Part shown: piece after piece, positions 54,585 through 63,325 of the stretch
Numbering within the stretch: the stretch's first letter is position 1
How the letters are laid out: every line of letters begins with the position of its first letter
Origin: Symbiodolus clandestinus
GTDB taxonomy: Bacteria; Pseudomonadota; Gammaproteobacteria; Enterobacterales; G038960095
Direction: 5' to 3'
DNA: 64,000 bases
Assembly: GCA_038960095.1 (NCBI GenBank)
Contig: CP152425.1
Location: forward strand, 868,001 to 932,000
Notes under the pieces: generated by a model
What the model was told of the DNA's origin: nothing
Seen by the model: the letters and a program-made list of their open reading frames with translations, nothing else
Databases searched by the model: none
Program-made: the position numbers and the translations under genes

Positions 54585-55961
54585 TTGGATTCTTCTCTCA
54601 CTACCACCGAAACTATCGTTGCCCAAGCCACCGCATCGGGGCGCGGTGGCATCGGTATTTTACGCGTCTGTGGGCCAGAAGCCGCTAATATTGCTCGAGC
54701 AGTCACTGGTCGTTGCCCGGCACCTCGTTATGCTGATTATCGCCACTTTTATGATCAAACCGGTGAAGTCATTGACCAAGGTATTGTGCTGTTTTTCCCC
54801 AAACCCCACTCCTTTACCGGTGACGATGTATTAGAACTGCACGGCCATGGTGGTCAAGTGCTACTAGATATGCTGTTGAACCGAATTTTACAGCATCCCG
54901 GCGTACGGCTAGCTAGGCCAGGGGAGTTTTCTGAACGAGCCTTTTTGAACCATAAAATTGATTTAGCGCAAGCTGAGGCAATTGCTGATTTAATTGATGC
55001 CAGCTCACAACAGGCCGCACGAGCCGCTATGCGCTCCTTACAGGGCCACTTCTCACAACAGATTCAGGCAGGCGTTGATAGTCTAATGCGCCTACGTATC
55101 CAGGTAGAGGCCGATCTCGATTTTGCTGATGAAGGGTTGGATACTCAAGCGGATATCATACTGGCTAGCGAATTAACGCATCTTTTAGTGACCATGCAAA
55201 ATTTACAAACATCAGCTCACCAAGGTGTTCTCCTACGGGAGGGAATTCAAGTCGTCTTAGCGGGTCAGCCCAATGCAGGTAAATCCAGTTTAATGAATCA
55301 ACTCTCTGGTGATCAAACATCGATTGTTACCCCAATACCAGGAACCACACGAGATATCCTGCGCTGCTCTATTCAGATCGACGGATTTCCTGTTCATGTG
55401 GTAGATACCGCAGGGTTACGAAAAGCCGGTGATGAAATTGAACAAATAGGCATTAATCGGGCTTGGGAAGCGATACAAAAAGCCGATCAGCTCTTATGGG
55501 TGATCGACGGACCTCGACTCAGTGCATCAACAGCGGTTGATGCTGAACTTGAGCCGCTGCGCTCACTACCTCCCTCGGTAGCGGTTACTCTGATTTACAA
55601 TAAAATTGATCTCGTACCACCGATAACTCATCTGAGCGAGCTTCACGGCTACCCTGTGATTTACCTATCAGCACAAACTGGCGCTGGGCTCGAACAGTTA
55701 AGACAACATATCAAACGAACAGCGAGAGGCGCTCAATTACCTGAAGGGAACTTTTTGGCTCGCCGGCGCCATTTAACAGCTATAGAGCAAGCCATATCCC
55801 ATATCCAGGATAGTCAATCCCAGCTATTGGCGGGAGGCAACCGGGAGTTGCTGGCCGAATCGTTACGACTCGCACAACAGAGCCTAGGGACTATTACTGG
55901 TCAGGTGACCGCTGATCAGCTTCTAGGAGAGATCTTTTCACAATTCTGCATCGGCAAGTAG
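54585..55961 (+). CDS. mnmE: tRNA modification GTPase MnmE
   Basis: MnmE with MnmG adds the (carboxymethyl)aminomethyl group at C5 of wobble uridine. The 458 residues include the N-terminal folate-binding domain (RGGIGILRV, FTGDDVLELHGHGG), the G domain inserted in the helical domain (GQPNAGKSSLMN, DTAGLR, NKIDL) and the catalytic C-terminal FCIGK. Start is TTG at 54585. It usually follows yidC, but here it follows crp, a rearrangement. It works in the same tRNA position as TusBCD. Confidence 0.96.
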   Translation: MDSSLTTTETIVAQATASGRGGIGILRVCGPEAANIARAVTGRCPAPRYADYRHFYDQTGEVIDQGIVLFFPKPHSFTGDDVLELHGHGGQVLLDMLLNRILQHPGVRLARPGEFSERAFLNHKIDLAQAEAIADLIDASSQQAARAAMRSLQGHFSQQIQAGVDSLMRLRIQVEADLDFADEGLDTQADIILASELTHLLVTMQNLQTSAHQGVLLREGIQVVLAGQPNAGKSSLMNQLSGDQTSIVTPIPGTTRDILRCSIQIDGFPVHVVDTAGLRKAGDEIEQIGINRAWEAIQKADQLLWVIDGPRLSASTAVDAELEPLRSLPPSVAVTLIYNKIDLVPPITHLSELHGYPVIYLSAQTGAGLEQLRQHIKRTARGAQLPEGNFLARRRHLTAIEQAISHIQDSQSQLLAGGNRELLAESLRLAQQSLGTITGQVTADQLLGEIFSQFCIGK

Positions 55962-55967
55962 TCATTG

Positions 55968-58451
55968 ATGCCTTTGCCACTGCCATTCAGCTTGGATACC
56001 ATGGTAACCCACTTAATAACCGAGCCACCCCGATTAACCCTACCCAACAGACCTGCTAGACAACTGCACAAATTTGGCGGCAGTAGTCTGGCTGATCCGC
56101 AAGGTTTTCAGCGGGTTGCTAATATTATTGGCCAATACAGTGGACTAGATGATCTCATCATCGTCTCAGCGGCCGGAAACAGCACCAATCAACTGATCCA
56201 ATGGGTCTCGACCGATAGGCACCAATCAGCGAAAACCTTGACAATCGCTGAAAAATTACAGCGATGTCAACGACAACTCATCAGTCGACTGCTTAATGCA
56301 GCAGCGGCTAAGCAATTGCTAGGGGAATTTGAACAAGAATGGCATCATCTACAGTCAATCGTAGCCAACCCTCATTTGAACGAAGCCCAAATAGCAACCG
56401 TAGTTGGCTATGGTGAAATTTGGGCAGCCCGTCTATTAGCCGCTCTGCTAAACCAACAAGGAATGACCGCTACCTGGTTGGATGCTTGCTGTTTCCTCAG
56501 AGCTGCACGAGCAGCACAACCCAAGATTGATGAAGGACGCTCCTATCCCTTATTAGCCCACTGCCTAGCACAATATCCGCATCAACGGCTAGTGATCACC
56601 GGTTTCATCAGCAGTAATGCGGCTGGTGAAACTGTTCTTTTGGGGCGCAATGGCAGCGATTATTCAGCCACCCAAATCGGGGCATTAGCCAATGTCTGCC
56701 AAGTGACTCTCTGGAGCGATGTGGCTGGGATCTATACGGCTGATCCTCGAGTGATTCCCGATGCTTGTCTACTGCCACAATTGCGCCTAGATGAGGCCAA
56801 TGCTTTGGCACGCTTAGCAGTACCTATTTTACATCCCCGCACCTTACAACCGCTGAGCAGCAGCTCCTTCGCCTTGTGCTTGCGCTCTAGCCACCACCCA
56901 ACGACGGGCTCTACCCGGATTGAGCGCGCCTTGGTGTCGACCAACGATACCAAAGTCATTGCCCATCATGACAATATTTTTCTGCTGAAACTGCAAATTC
57001 ATCCATCCAATAACTTATTGGAAACATTACAACACATTACCCAGCAGTTACAACAAGCGACTCTCCCTCCCCTCACCTGGGGAATTCAGGAGAAAACTGG
57101 GGCACTGCAATGGAGCTATACGCATGAGATGATTGATAGTGCCCACCGCTATTTACAGCAGTTACTGCCTGCTAGCAAGCCAAGTTACCGTCAAGGCTAT
57201 ACACTGTTAGCCCTCGTCGGGCACCAAATTAGCCAAAATCAAAAACAGCGTGACTACTTCTATCAACTCCTGGATCAACCAACGATTGAACATCGCTGGC
57301 AAGCTTTAGAAGGCCATAGTTTGGCTGTGGTGCTACGGAGCAAATCCAGCCAACCCTGGCTTAGACCGCTACATCAAGCCCTGTTTCAACGTCAAAAACG
57401 GCTGGGCATCGTACTTTGGGGCCGAGGTGTTATTGCCAGAAACTGGCTCCTCCGATTTGCCGAACAACAGCAGCGGTTAATAAACCCTCCAAATCAGAAT
57501 TGGATACTTTGTGGCGTCATCGACCAACAACGTGCTTGGCTTGACTATCAAGGTGTTGATCCGCACCGGGTTTTGGCTTTTTTTGATGATGAAGCAAAAT
57601 CCCAACCACTGGCAACCATTCAACACTGGCTAACTCAACACCCGTTTGAAACGTTAGTGATTCTGGATACCACGCAGAGTACCACCTTAACCACTGTCTA
57701 TCCTGATTTTATTAAACAGGGTCTATCAATGATTAGCAGTAATCGAATGTTGGGGGCATTGGATCATGATCACTATCTCCAGCTCACTCGAACAGCTAAA
57801 CAGACGGGCGCACGCTGGGGAATTGGTGCTGCTTTAGCCGGCGGTTTACCTATTTATCGTCTACTACAGTCACTATCCGACAGTGGCGACAAGCTAGTTA
57901 GCTTAAGTGCTAGCCTAGATACGCCACTTAACTGGCTACTACAGCACTATGACAGCACGCTCACTTTCACAAATTGGATTAAACAGGCTTGGTGCCAGGG
58001 TTTAATGCATAGCGATCCCCGACGTGATCTCCAAGGGGAATGGGTTGCCTATCAATTGGTCCTCTTAGTACGGGCTGCTGGCTACCGATTAGAAGCTACC
58101 CAAATCCAGGTGGAATCTTTAATCGATCCAGAATTTATGAATACTCCATTAGAGATTTTTTTTAGCGACTGTAATCCCTTGAATCGATTATTATCCCAGA
58201 GACTAGAGGCTGCCCGAGCGGCGCAACTAACTCTCTGTTATGTTGCGCGTTTTAGCGCCAAAACAGGTGCTCGTATTGGCATTGAAGCCTTAGATCCCCA
58301 GCATCCATTAGCTAAGGTAGCACCCGATGAGCAGCTCTTTCTGATTGAAAGCCGCTGCTACCAAGATCCTCCCTTAATGCTGCGTGGCCCTGCCAATCGA
58401 CCAGAAGTGATAGCAGGTGCCCTCCAAGCGGAACTGCGACAATTTATTTAA
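55968..58451 (+). CDS. metL: bifunctional aspartokinase/homoserine dehydrogenase II, HSDH half probably inactive
   Basis: About 827 residues, aligned along its whole length with MetL. The aspartokinase part is intact: LHKFGGSSLADP, RNGSDYSATQIGALA, LWSDVAGIYTADPR. The homoserine dehydrogenase part is in frame but lacks key residues. The NADP loop GxGxxG reads GRGVIA, the conserved SANK lysine is Arg (codon 57744), and the catalytic pair corresponding to Asp and Lys in GxDVxRK is Trp (58041) and Gln (58053). It therefore probably makes aspartyl phosphate for the lysine/DAP route (see dapF) but not homoserine. ATG 55968 or 56001 may be the start. No met or thr genes lie nearby. Confidence 0.9.
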   Translation: MPLPLPFSLDTMVTHLITEPPRLTLPNRPARQLHKFGGSSLADPQGFQRVANIIGQYSGLDDLIIVSAAGNSTNQLIQWVSTDRHQSAKTLTIAEKLQRCQRQLISRLLNAAAAKQLLGEFEQEWHHLQSIVANPHLNEAQIATVVGYGEIWAARLLAALLNQQGMTATWLDACCFLRAARAAQPKIDEGRSYPLLAHCLAQYPHQRLVITGFISSNAAGETVLLGRNGSDYSATQIGALANVCQVTLWSDVAGIYTADPRVIPDACLLPQLRLDEANALARLAVPILHPRTLQPLSSSSFALCLRSSHHPTTGSTRIERALVSTNDTKVIAHHDNIFLLKLQIHPSNNLLETLQHITQQLQQATLPPLTWGIQEKTGALQWSYTHEMIDSAHRYLQQLLPASKPSYRQGYTLLALVGHQISQNQKQRDYFYQLLDQPTIEHRWQALEGHSLAVVLRSKSSQPWLRPLHQALFQRQKRLGIVLWGRGVIARNWLLRFAEQQQRLINPPNQNWILCGVIDQQRAWLDYQGVDPHRVLAFFDDEAKSQPLATIQHWLTQHPFETLVILDTTQSTTLTTVYPDFIKQGLSMISSNRMLGALDHDHYLQLTRTAKQTGARWGIGAALAGGLPIYRLLQSLSDSGDKLVSLSASLDTPLNWLLQHYDSTLTFTNWIKQAWCQGLMHSDPRRDLQGEWVAYQLVLLVRAAGYRLEATQIQVESLIDPEFMNTPLEIFFSDCNPLNRLLSQRLEAARAAQLTLCYVARFSAKTGARIGIEALDPQHPLAKVAPDEQLFLIESRCYQDPPLMLRGPANRPEVIAGALQAELRQFI

Positions 58452-58605
58452 CCTCGTTCTTCTTCTCGATGTCCGCTATAAGGGTAGCAAGATAAAAAAG
58501 GATCATGATGGTAAGTATTTTAGACAAAGATAGTTGAGTCGCACGCTGCCTTATTCTGCGGGGTCTGAATCCCCCCCGGGAATGTCGGAGACTGTTTTTT
58601 TAGAA

Positions 58606-59508
58606 TCAAGCCGCTTTATCGAGCTCAATTTGTTGTTGATAATACCTTATTTCTGCTTCGACTGGGGGTATGTAACCGATGGGTCCCAATAACCTCTGCT
58701 GATTAAACCAAGCAACCCATTTCAAGGTAGCCATCTCTACTTGAGCACGGGTTTGCCAGGATTGGCGATGAATGACTTCGGATTTATAGAGGCCATTGAT
58801 AGTCTCAGCTAATGCATTATCGTAAGAATCGCCAACACTACCTACAGAGCATTCAATGCCAGCTTCTACCATCCGTTCGGTGTAGCGGATAGAGACATAC
58901 TGACTGCCGCGATCACTGTGATGGATTAAGCGCTCCCCTTTGAAGGGCCGGCGAGCATACAGGGCCTGTTCTAACGCATCTAGAACAAAATCGGTTTTGG
59001 CCGAGCTAGAGACTCGCCATCCCACGATATAGCGGGAAAAAACATCAATAATAAAGGCTGTATAAACAAATCCTTGATAAGTCGTACAAAAGGTATAATC
59101 AGCAACCCACAGCGCATTAGGCCGGTCAGCCTGGAAATTCCGGTTAACCAAATCATCTGGGCAGGGAGCAGATTGATTAGAAAATGTGGTTTTGACCCCT
59201 TTACCTCGTCTTATCCCTTGCAATCCCATGGTACGCATCAGACGTTCCACGGTGCAACGGGCTACCGTAATGCCTTCACGCTTCAGTTGATGCCAAATCT
59301 TAACAGCACCATAGACTTTAAAATTAGCATCCCAGATTTTGCGGATCTGCTCACTTAGTTTGATATCCTTTACCTGCCTTGCCGGTAACAGCGACGGCTG
59401 CTTTTTTCTGGCGGCATGCAGATAGTAGGTGGATGGGGCAATCGGTAATACTTTACAAATTGGCTCGACCCCGTAAACCTCTCGATGCTTATCGATAAAG
59501 GCTGTCAT
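58606..59508 (-). CDS. IS3 family transposase OrfB
   Basis: A 300-residue protein with the HTH_21 region (VYGAVKIWHQLKREG, RCTVERLMRTMGL) and the DDE integrase core: ADYTFCTTYQGFVYTAFIID, HHSDRGSQYVSI and DSYDNALAETINGLYKSEVI. Its ATG overlaps the OrfA stop by four bases (ATGA). Expression as an OrfAB fusion through frameshifting is typical for the family. Confidence 0.93.
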   Translation of the reverse strand: MTAFIDKHREVYGVEPICKVLPIAPSTYYLHAARKKQPSLLPARQVKDIKLSEQIRKIWDANFKVYGAVKIWHQLKREGITVARCTVERLMRTMGLQGIRRGKGVKTTFSNQSAPCPDDLVNRNFQADRPNALWVADYTFCTTYQGFVYTAFIIDVFSRYIVGWRVSSSAKTDFVLDALEQALYARRPFKGERLIHHSDRGSQYVSIRYTERMVEAGIECSVGSVGDSYDNALAETINGLYKSEVIHRQSWQTRAQVEMATLKWVAWFNQQRLLGPIGYIPPVEAEIRYYQQQIELDKAA

Positions 59509-59840
59509 GACCGGCGATGGCGGTCGAGCTCCGCCTGGGCAAAATAAGCGCTGGCCTTACGCAAGATCTCATTGGCTTGACGTAGCTCACGATTTTCACG
59601 CTCCAGAGCTTTAATACGTGCTTTTTCCTCTGAAGTTGCTCCTGCTCTTAACCTTTGATCTCGCTCTATCTGCTGCAACCACAGAGCTAACGTTTTAGGA
59701 TGGCAGCCGAATTTTGCGGCGATAGAGCAGATAGCTGCTCGACGATTCTCATAATCAGCCTCATGCTCTAATACCATCTTAACGGCTCGTTCACGCACTT
59801 CAGGTGAGTAATTTTTTGCTGGTCTTTTTTTCGTTTCCAT
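59505..59840 (-). CDS. IS3 family transposase OrfA
   Basis: A 111-residue helix-turn-helix and leucine-zipper protein: YSPEVRERAVKMVLEHEADY, IAAKFGCHPKTLALWLQQIE, RENRELRQANEILRKASAYF. It binds the element ends and dimerises with the OrfAB transposase. Confidence 0.92.
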   Translation of the reverse strand: METKKRPAKNYSPEVRERAVKMVLEHEADYENRRAAICSIAAKFGCHPKTLALWLQQIERDQRLRAGATSEEKARIKALERENRELRQANEILRKASAYFAQAELDRHRRS

Positions 59841-60084
59841 AACTCCATTCTCTCATACATTTGGAAAAAATAGAGTCTCCGATAAAACCAGTGTGATTCA
59901 TAGTAACTTGAAATCATTTAGTTTTATGATTATGGATTAAAATTTATCGTGCTTTGATAATCGATCTATTAATAGATTATCATCAATAAAAAATTAATTA
60001 GCTACGAGGGTTTTTACTGAAAGTAATCATTTAATGTTCACCTTATGGGATTAATCCCCTAGAAAGCTTGCTGTCCCTCAGGCA

Positions 60085-60489
60085 ATAAATCAGTTTTGGT
60101 TGATGGATTCCATGACCGAACAACCCTCTGATGAGGGTTGTCTATGCCTTAGCGCAAATTATCGAATGGCACGGTAAGCCAGTCGCTATTCATAGCGATA
60201 GTGGTCTTGAGTATGTCAGCAAAACTCTACGGAATTGGGCAGCAAAAAATAATATTGAACTTGCTTATATTCAACCCGGTAATCCGCAGCAGAATGCCTA
60301 TGTAGAAAACGCTACCATCGAACCGTAAGGAATGAGCTATTGGGTCAACCTCTATTTGATTCTATTAAGCAAATTCAAGGACATGTCACCAGATGGATCT
60401 GGAGGTACAATTATGAGAGGCCCCATAGGGCTCTCGGAGGGGATCGCTCTTATGGGGAAGTTAGCTATGATTGCTTAACTCCTACTTAA
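60085..60489 (+). mobile_element. IS3-family OrfB relic
   Basis: After FWLMDSMTEQP the frame jumps to RVVYALAQIIEWHGKPVAIHSDSG and YIQPGNPQQNAYVEN, typical of the catalytic core of another IS3 subgroup. A frameshift near 60325 leads to PLFDSIKQIQGHVTRW and YERPHRALGG. Internal deletion and frameshift make it inactive. It is distinct from the neighbouring intact IS3 element. The flanking 59885-60084 contains an imperfect palindrome around 59957-59983 and no gene. Confidence 0.85.
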
Positions 60490-60660
60490 TAGAAGCAGCT
60501 AAAAAGGAGGGGGTTACCCATGATGGCTTGCATTTTGAACGCGGCTACTCAGTTCCCAGTTATGGTACGGTTAATAAAATAATGTTAAATTAAAGTTAAC
60601 CATCTAGACTGGACTCTGATAGAATCTCTAATGAATACTCACTCCTCAGGAGCCTAAGCA

Positions 60661-60750
60661 GTGGTTAAATTGCGAAAGTACGTTGGCCGGCTCGGTGTAA
60701 TTATTGCCATGATAATTATCATTTTAGTTATGTTGGTGCTGAACCAGTAA
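60661..60750 (+). CDS. 29-residue single-TM small membrane protein
   Basis: GTG start preceded by CAGGAG eight bases upstream, and a short peptide with a basic start (VKLRKYVGRLG) followed by one hydrophobic helix (VIIAMIIIILVMLVL) and NQ. The positive-inside pattern and strong binding site support a real small membrane protein. It does not match any small protein I know by name. It is 80 bases upstream of the MarC-family gene and may share its transcript. A leader-peptide role is possible. Confidence 0.5.
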   Translation: MVKLRKYVGRLGVIIAMIIIILVMLVLNQ

Positions 60751-60830
60751 TCTTGTAAAGACCGGATAGTAACACAGCAGATATTATCTGAATCTTCAGA
60801 GAAGATTAATTTTATCGATTAGGATGGGCT

Positions 60831-61451
60831 ATGTTTGAGACTTTATTATCGCAAGTGATTGTATTATCGGCAGTTATCGATCCGATTGGTACAATTCCTG
60901 TTTACCTGGCTAAAACAGCTAGTTTCTCCCCAGTAGAACAGGGACGGATTGCTAAAAAAGCCATTTTAATCGCTACTATTATTTTATTGTTTTTTTTGTT
61001 TGCTGGAAAGTTAACTTTAGAACAATTAGATATCGAAATAGCGGCTTTTCAAGTGGCAGGGGGCTTAATACTATTTTTGTTTGCGCTCACGATGGTTTTT
61101 GGTGAAAGTAAGCCCCACCAAGAAATCCAATTAGAGAGTGAAAAAACGAGTGTGGCTGTTTTTCCGATTGCAGTGCCTTCTATTGCTTCTCCGGGAGCGA
61201 TGATGACTTTAGTTCTCTTATCGGATAAGGACGGTTATGTAATGCTGGATTATTTAGGGACAACCGTAGCACTATTTAGTGTTCTACTAGTCACTTACCT
61301 ACTCCTATTGGTCGCTAATGATATCCAACGGTGGATCGGGCTTACTGGTGCAGCCGTGATTAGCCGAGTTATGGGACTTATTTTAGCTGCTGTTGCTATC
61401 AATAATGTTTTATTTGGTTTACAAAATTTTTTCAGCACATCATTTGTCTAG
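60831..61451 (+). CDS. MarC family integral membrane protein
   Basis: A 206-residue protein with six TM segments of the MarC/YchE/YhgN family: VIDPIGTIPVYLAKTA, GGLILFLFALTMVFGE, FPIAVPSIASPGAMMTLVLL, RVMGLILAAVAINNVLFGL. The function of the family is unknown; the old link to multiple antibiotic resistance of MarC has been withdrawn. Start ATG at 60831. No frameshift is seen. Confidence 0.88.
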   Translation: MFETLLSQVIVLSAVIDPIGTIPVYLAKTASFSPVEQGRIAKKAILIATIILLFFLFAGKLTLEQLDIEIAAFQVAGGLILFLFALTMVFGESKPHQEIQLESEKTSVAVFPIAVPSIASPGAMMTLVLLSDKDGYVMLDYLGTTVALFSVLLVTYLLLLVANDIQRWIGLTGAAVISRVMGLILAAVAINNVLFGLQNFFSTSFV

Positions 61452-61537
61452 GAGTGAGTTACTTTGTAAGCATCCAGGATGGATGTTCCGGTTGAAGCTC
61501 GTGTCAACGGTCTCCAGTATTTTCGGAGTGTTTAGTT

Positions 61538-63202
61538 ATGAAACTTTTTACTTGGTGCACTGCTTTTTTGGAATCGGTTAAAAGACGGCGTTGGTTGAAA
61601 AAAGTTCGCCGATATCGAGTCAGTTGGATAACTTATTTGAACACTTCTTTGCTTTATTTGCGGTTGTATCACAGGCGAATCCTGAATGTAATCGTTTGTC
61701 CAACTGTTTCACATTGGAGACGCCAACTCTACGGCCGCCAAATTCAATATAATCGGCGCTATCATCGTGCTATTATAGCGTATAAAAAACAACATTTTCG
61801 CCAAAAGATGATGAGACGATTTGGTCAACAAACATCAGCAGTTAAATCGATGAAGCGAGGGCTATTACGTCGTCAGAGAGCTAAAATTCCAGAGTATCCA
61901 GAGAAGAAATACCCCCGATCGAGATACATCGGTTACTATTCGCGATCGAGATACATCGGTTTTAGCTATTTGCGATATAAGGAGAAAAAATCTGCGCCTT
62001 TTTGGGTAGAGTTTCACAAAAAACTTTTTTATAGGACAGATAAAATTCGATGTTCCATGCTTACTTCTCTATTTCTGCTAATAGTCTACCATCAATTACC
62101 AAAAAAGTGTGAAAAGTTTAAATTGGCGGATGATAGTCACGATACGCCGGTTATCAAGCTGTTTACAATAGAGCACCCATTCGATTATCTCCTGGGTTTT
62201 TGGAGTGATGATAGCATAATTTACTCACTGAGTAGTAATCATTTAGAAGATTCAAGTAACCCAATGCATCATGTTAAAAATAAAATAAACCATTATCCAA
62301 CTTATAAAAATATGAGGTTGACTCACATGACATTACAATCTTATTCAGTATCCCCAAAACCAAAAAATGAAAAATTGTATAAGTCTATTATATTTGATCA
62401 AGATTTAGCAAAATCTATAGCAAGATCAGGCTGTGAAGTTTTAGAAGAAGCAAGTGCCGCCCGATGGGCAACCAGTGCGGAAGAAATATTAAAGGAAGGA
62501 AAAGCGTTAGGCTTTAAATTTATATCATGGTTAGAAAATGAGGTGCTAAGTGAGTTCACTGAATGTATAAGTGCTTACCCTAGTAATATAGAACACGTAA
62601 GATCCGTAACAGATTTGTCGATTTTGTTGACAGGTTTAGAAAGATACAGTTTATTATTAAATGATATCTCTAAATTTAAAAAAATTTCTGAAATACTCAG
62701 TTATCTAAAATCTAAAAATGATGATTCCAGAAAAGGAAAAAAAGAAAAAATACAAATGATTATGGAAATAAATATGAATAGCATTGTTGATTCCAAATTG
62801 AATAACATTATTAATTCCGAATTTATATTAATAATAGATGAGGATAATTTCTTGGAAAGATTGTTTCAGAATTGCACGGAAATATGGGAAGGTTACGATC
62901 AACCTAAAATGATGACTGATGCGGAAAGGGATATAGTGCTTTATGGAAAAGAGGAAGAGTCAAATAACCCTACCACAAGCGAAGCCGGATACAAAAATTG
63001 GGATGATGATACAAGCAACTTCCCTACAAGCGCAAGCGGAAGTCAGGATAATAGTAATGCTGTTGGTAGTAATATAAGCAGCTATATGGAGCAGTCTGGT
63101 ACTTTCAGTTTCAGTTCGAATTCAATCTTTGATAACAACATAAGCTTACAAGAACAAATATGCCTTAGTGGCGAGGATGTGAAGTTGGTTAAAATGAGTT
63201 AA
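61538..63202 (+). CDS. large hypothetical protein, very basic N-terminus, Ser/Asn-rich tail
   Basis: A 554-residue protein of no recognised family. Residues 1-170 are exceptionally rich in Arg, Lys and Tyr (VKRRRWLKKVRRYR, RRQRAKIPEY) and include a nine-residue tandem repeat (RSRYIGYYS then RSRYIGFSY; DNA repeat 61916-61934 and 61943-61961). A short hydrophobic segment lies at about 172-185. The middle is helical and charged. The last 90 residues are a Ser/Asn/Thr/Gly-rich disordered tail. CGGAG precedes the ATG. The DNA becomes strongly AT-rich after about 62090, like the gene at 8455. Host-directed function is plausible but only inferred from composition. A fusion of two former genes is possible. 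Confidence 0.55.
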   Translation: MKLFTWCTAFLESVKRRRWLKKVRRYRVSWITYLNTSLLYLRLYHRRILNVIVCPTVSHWRRQLYGRQIQYNRRYHRAIIAYKKQHFRQKMMRRFGQQTSAVKSMKRGLLRRQRAKIPEYPEKKYPRSRYIGYYSRSRYIGFSYLRYKEKKSAPFWVEFHKKLFYRTDKIRCSMLTSLFLLIVYHQLPKKCEKFKLADDSHDTPVIKLFTIEHPFDYLLGFWSDDSIIYSLSSNHLEDSSNPMHHVKNKINHYPTYKNMRLTHMTLQSYSVSPKPKNEKLYKSIIFDQDLAKSIARSGCEVLEEASAARWATSAEEILKEGKALGFKFISWLENEVLSEFTECISAYPSNIEHVRSVTDLSILLTGLERYSLLLNDISKFKKISEILSYLKSKNDDSRKGKKEKIQMIMEINMNSIVDSKLNNIINSEFILIIDEDNFLERLFQNCTEIWEGYDQPKMMTDAERDIVLYGKEEESNNPTTSEAGYKNWDDDTSNFPTSASGSQDNSNAVGSNISSYMEQSGTFSFSSNSIFDNNISLQEQICLSGEDVKLVKMS

Positions 63203-63325
63203 GTCTAACTTAGTCAACTCTAAGTTATCAGTCAGGTATGACCCGCCACTAAATGTCTATCAAGAACAGAAAAAAATACTGTAGTTTGATTTAAAACTAA
63301 TAGATTGAAAATGCGGAGGTAGGCG

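Larger units (their letters stand above)
58583..59884 (-). mobile_element. IS3-family (IS51-group-like) insertion sequence, complete
   Basis: Imperfect inverted ends, TGTCGGAGACT at 58583-58593 and its mirror AGTCTCCGATA ending at 59884, enclose two overlapping transposase frames in the standard IS3 arrangement. Length about 1.3 kb. Both frames are open, so the element may be mobile. A G/C-rich stretch just left of it (58560-58580) may be the metL terminator region or the target site. Confidence 0.88.

Noticed and set aside
59957..59983. Imperfect palindrome TGATAATC...GATTATCA
   Set aside because: AT-rich, no T-run, and not next to a gene end, so no function was assigned.
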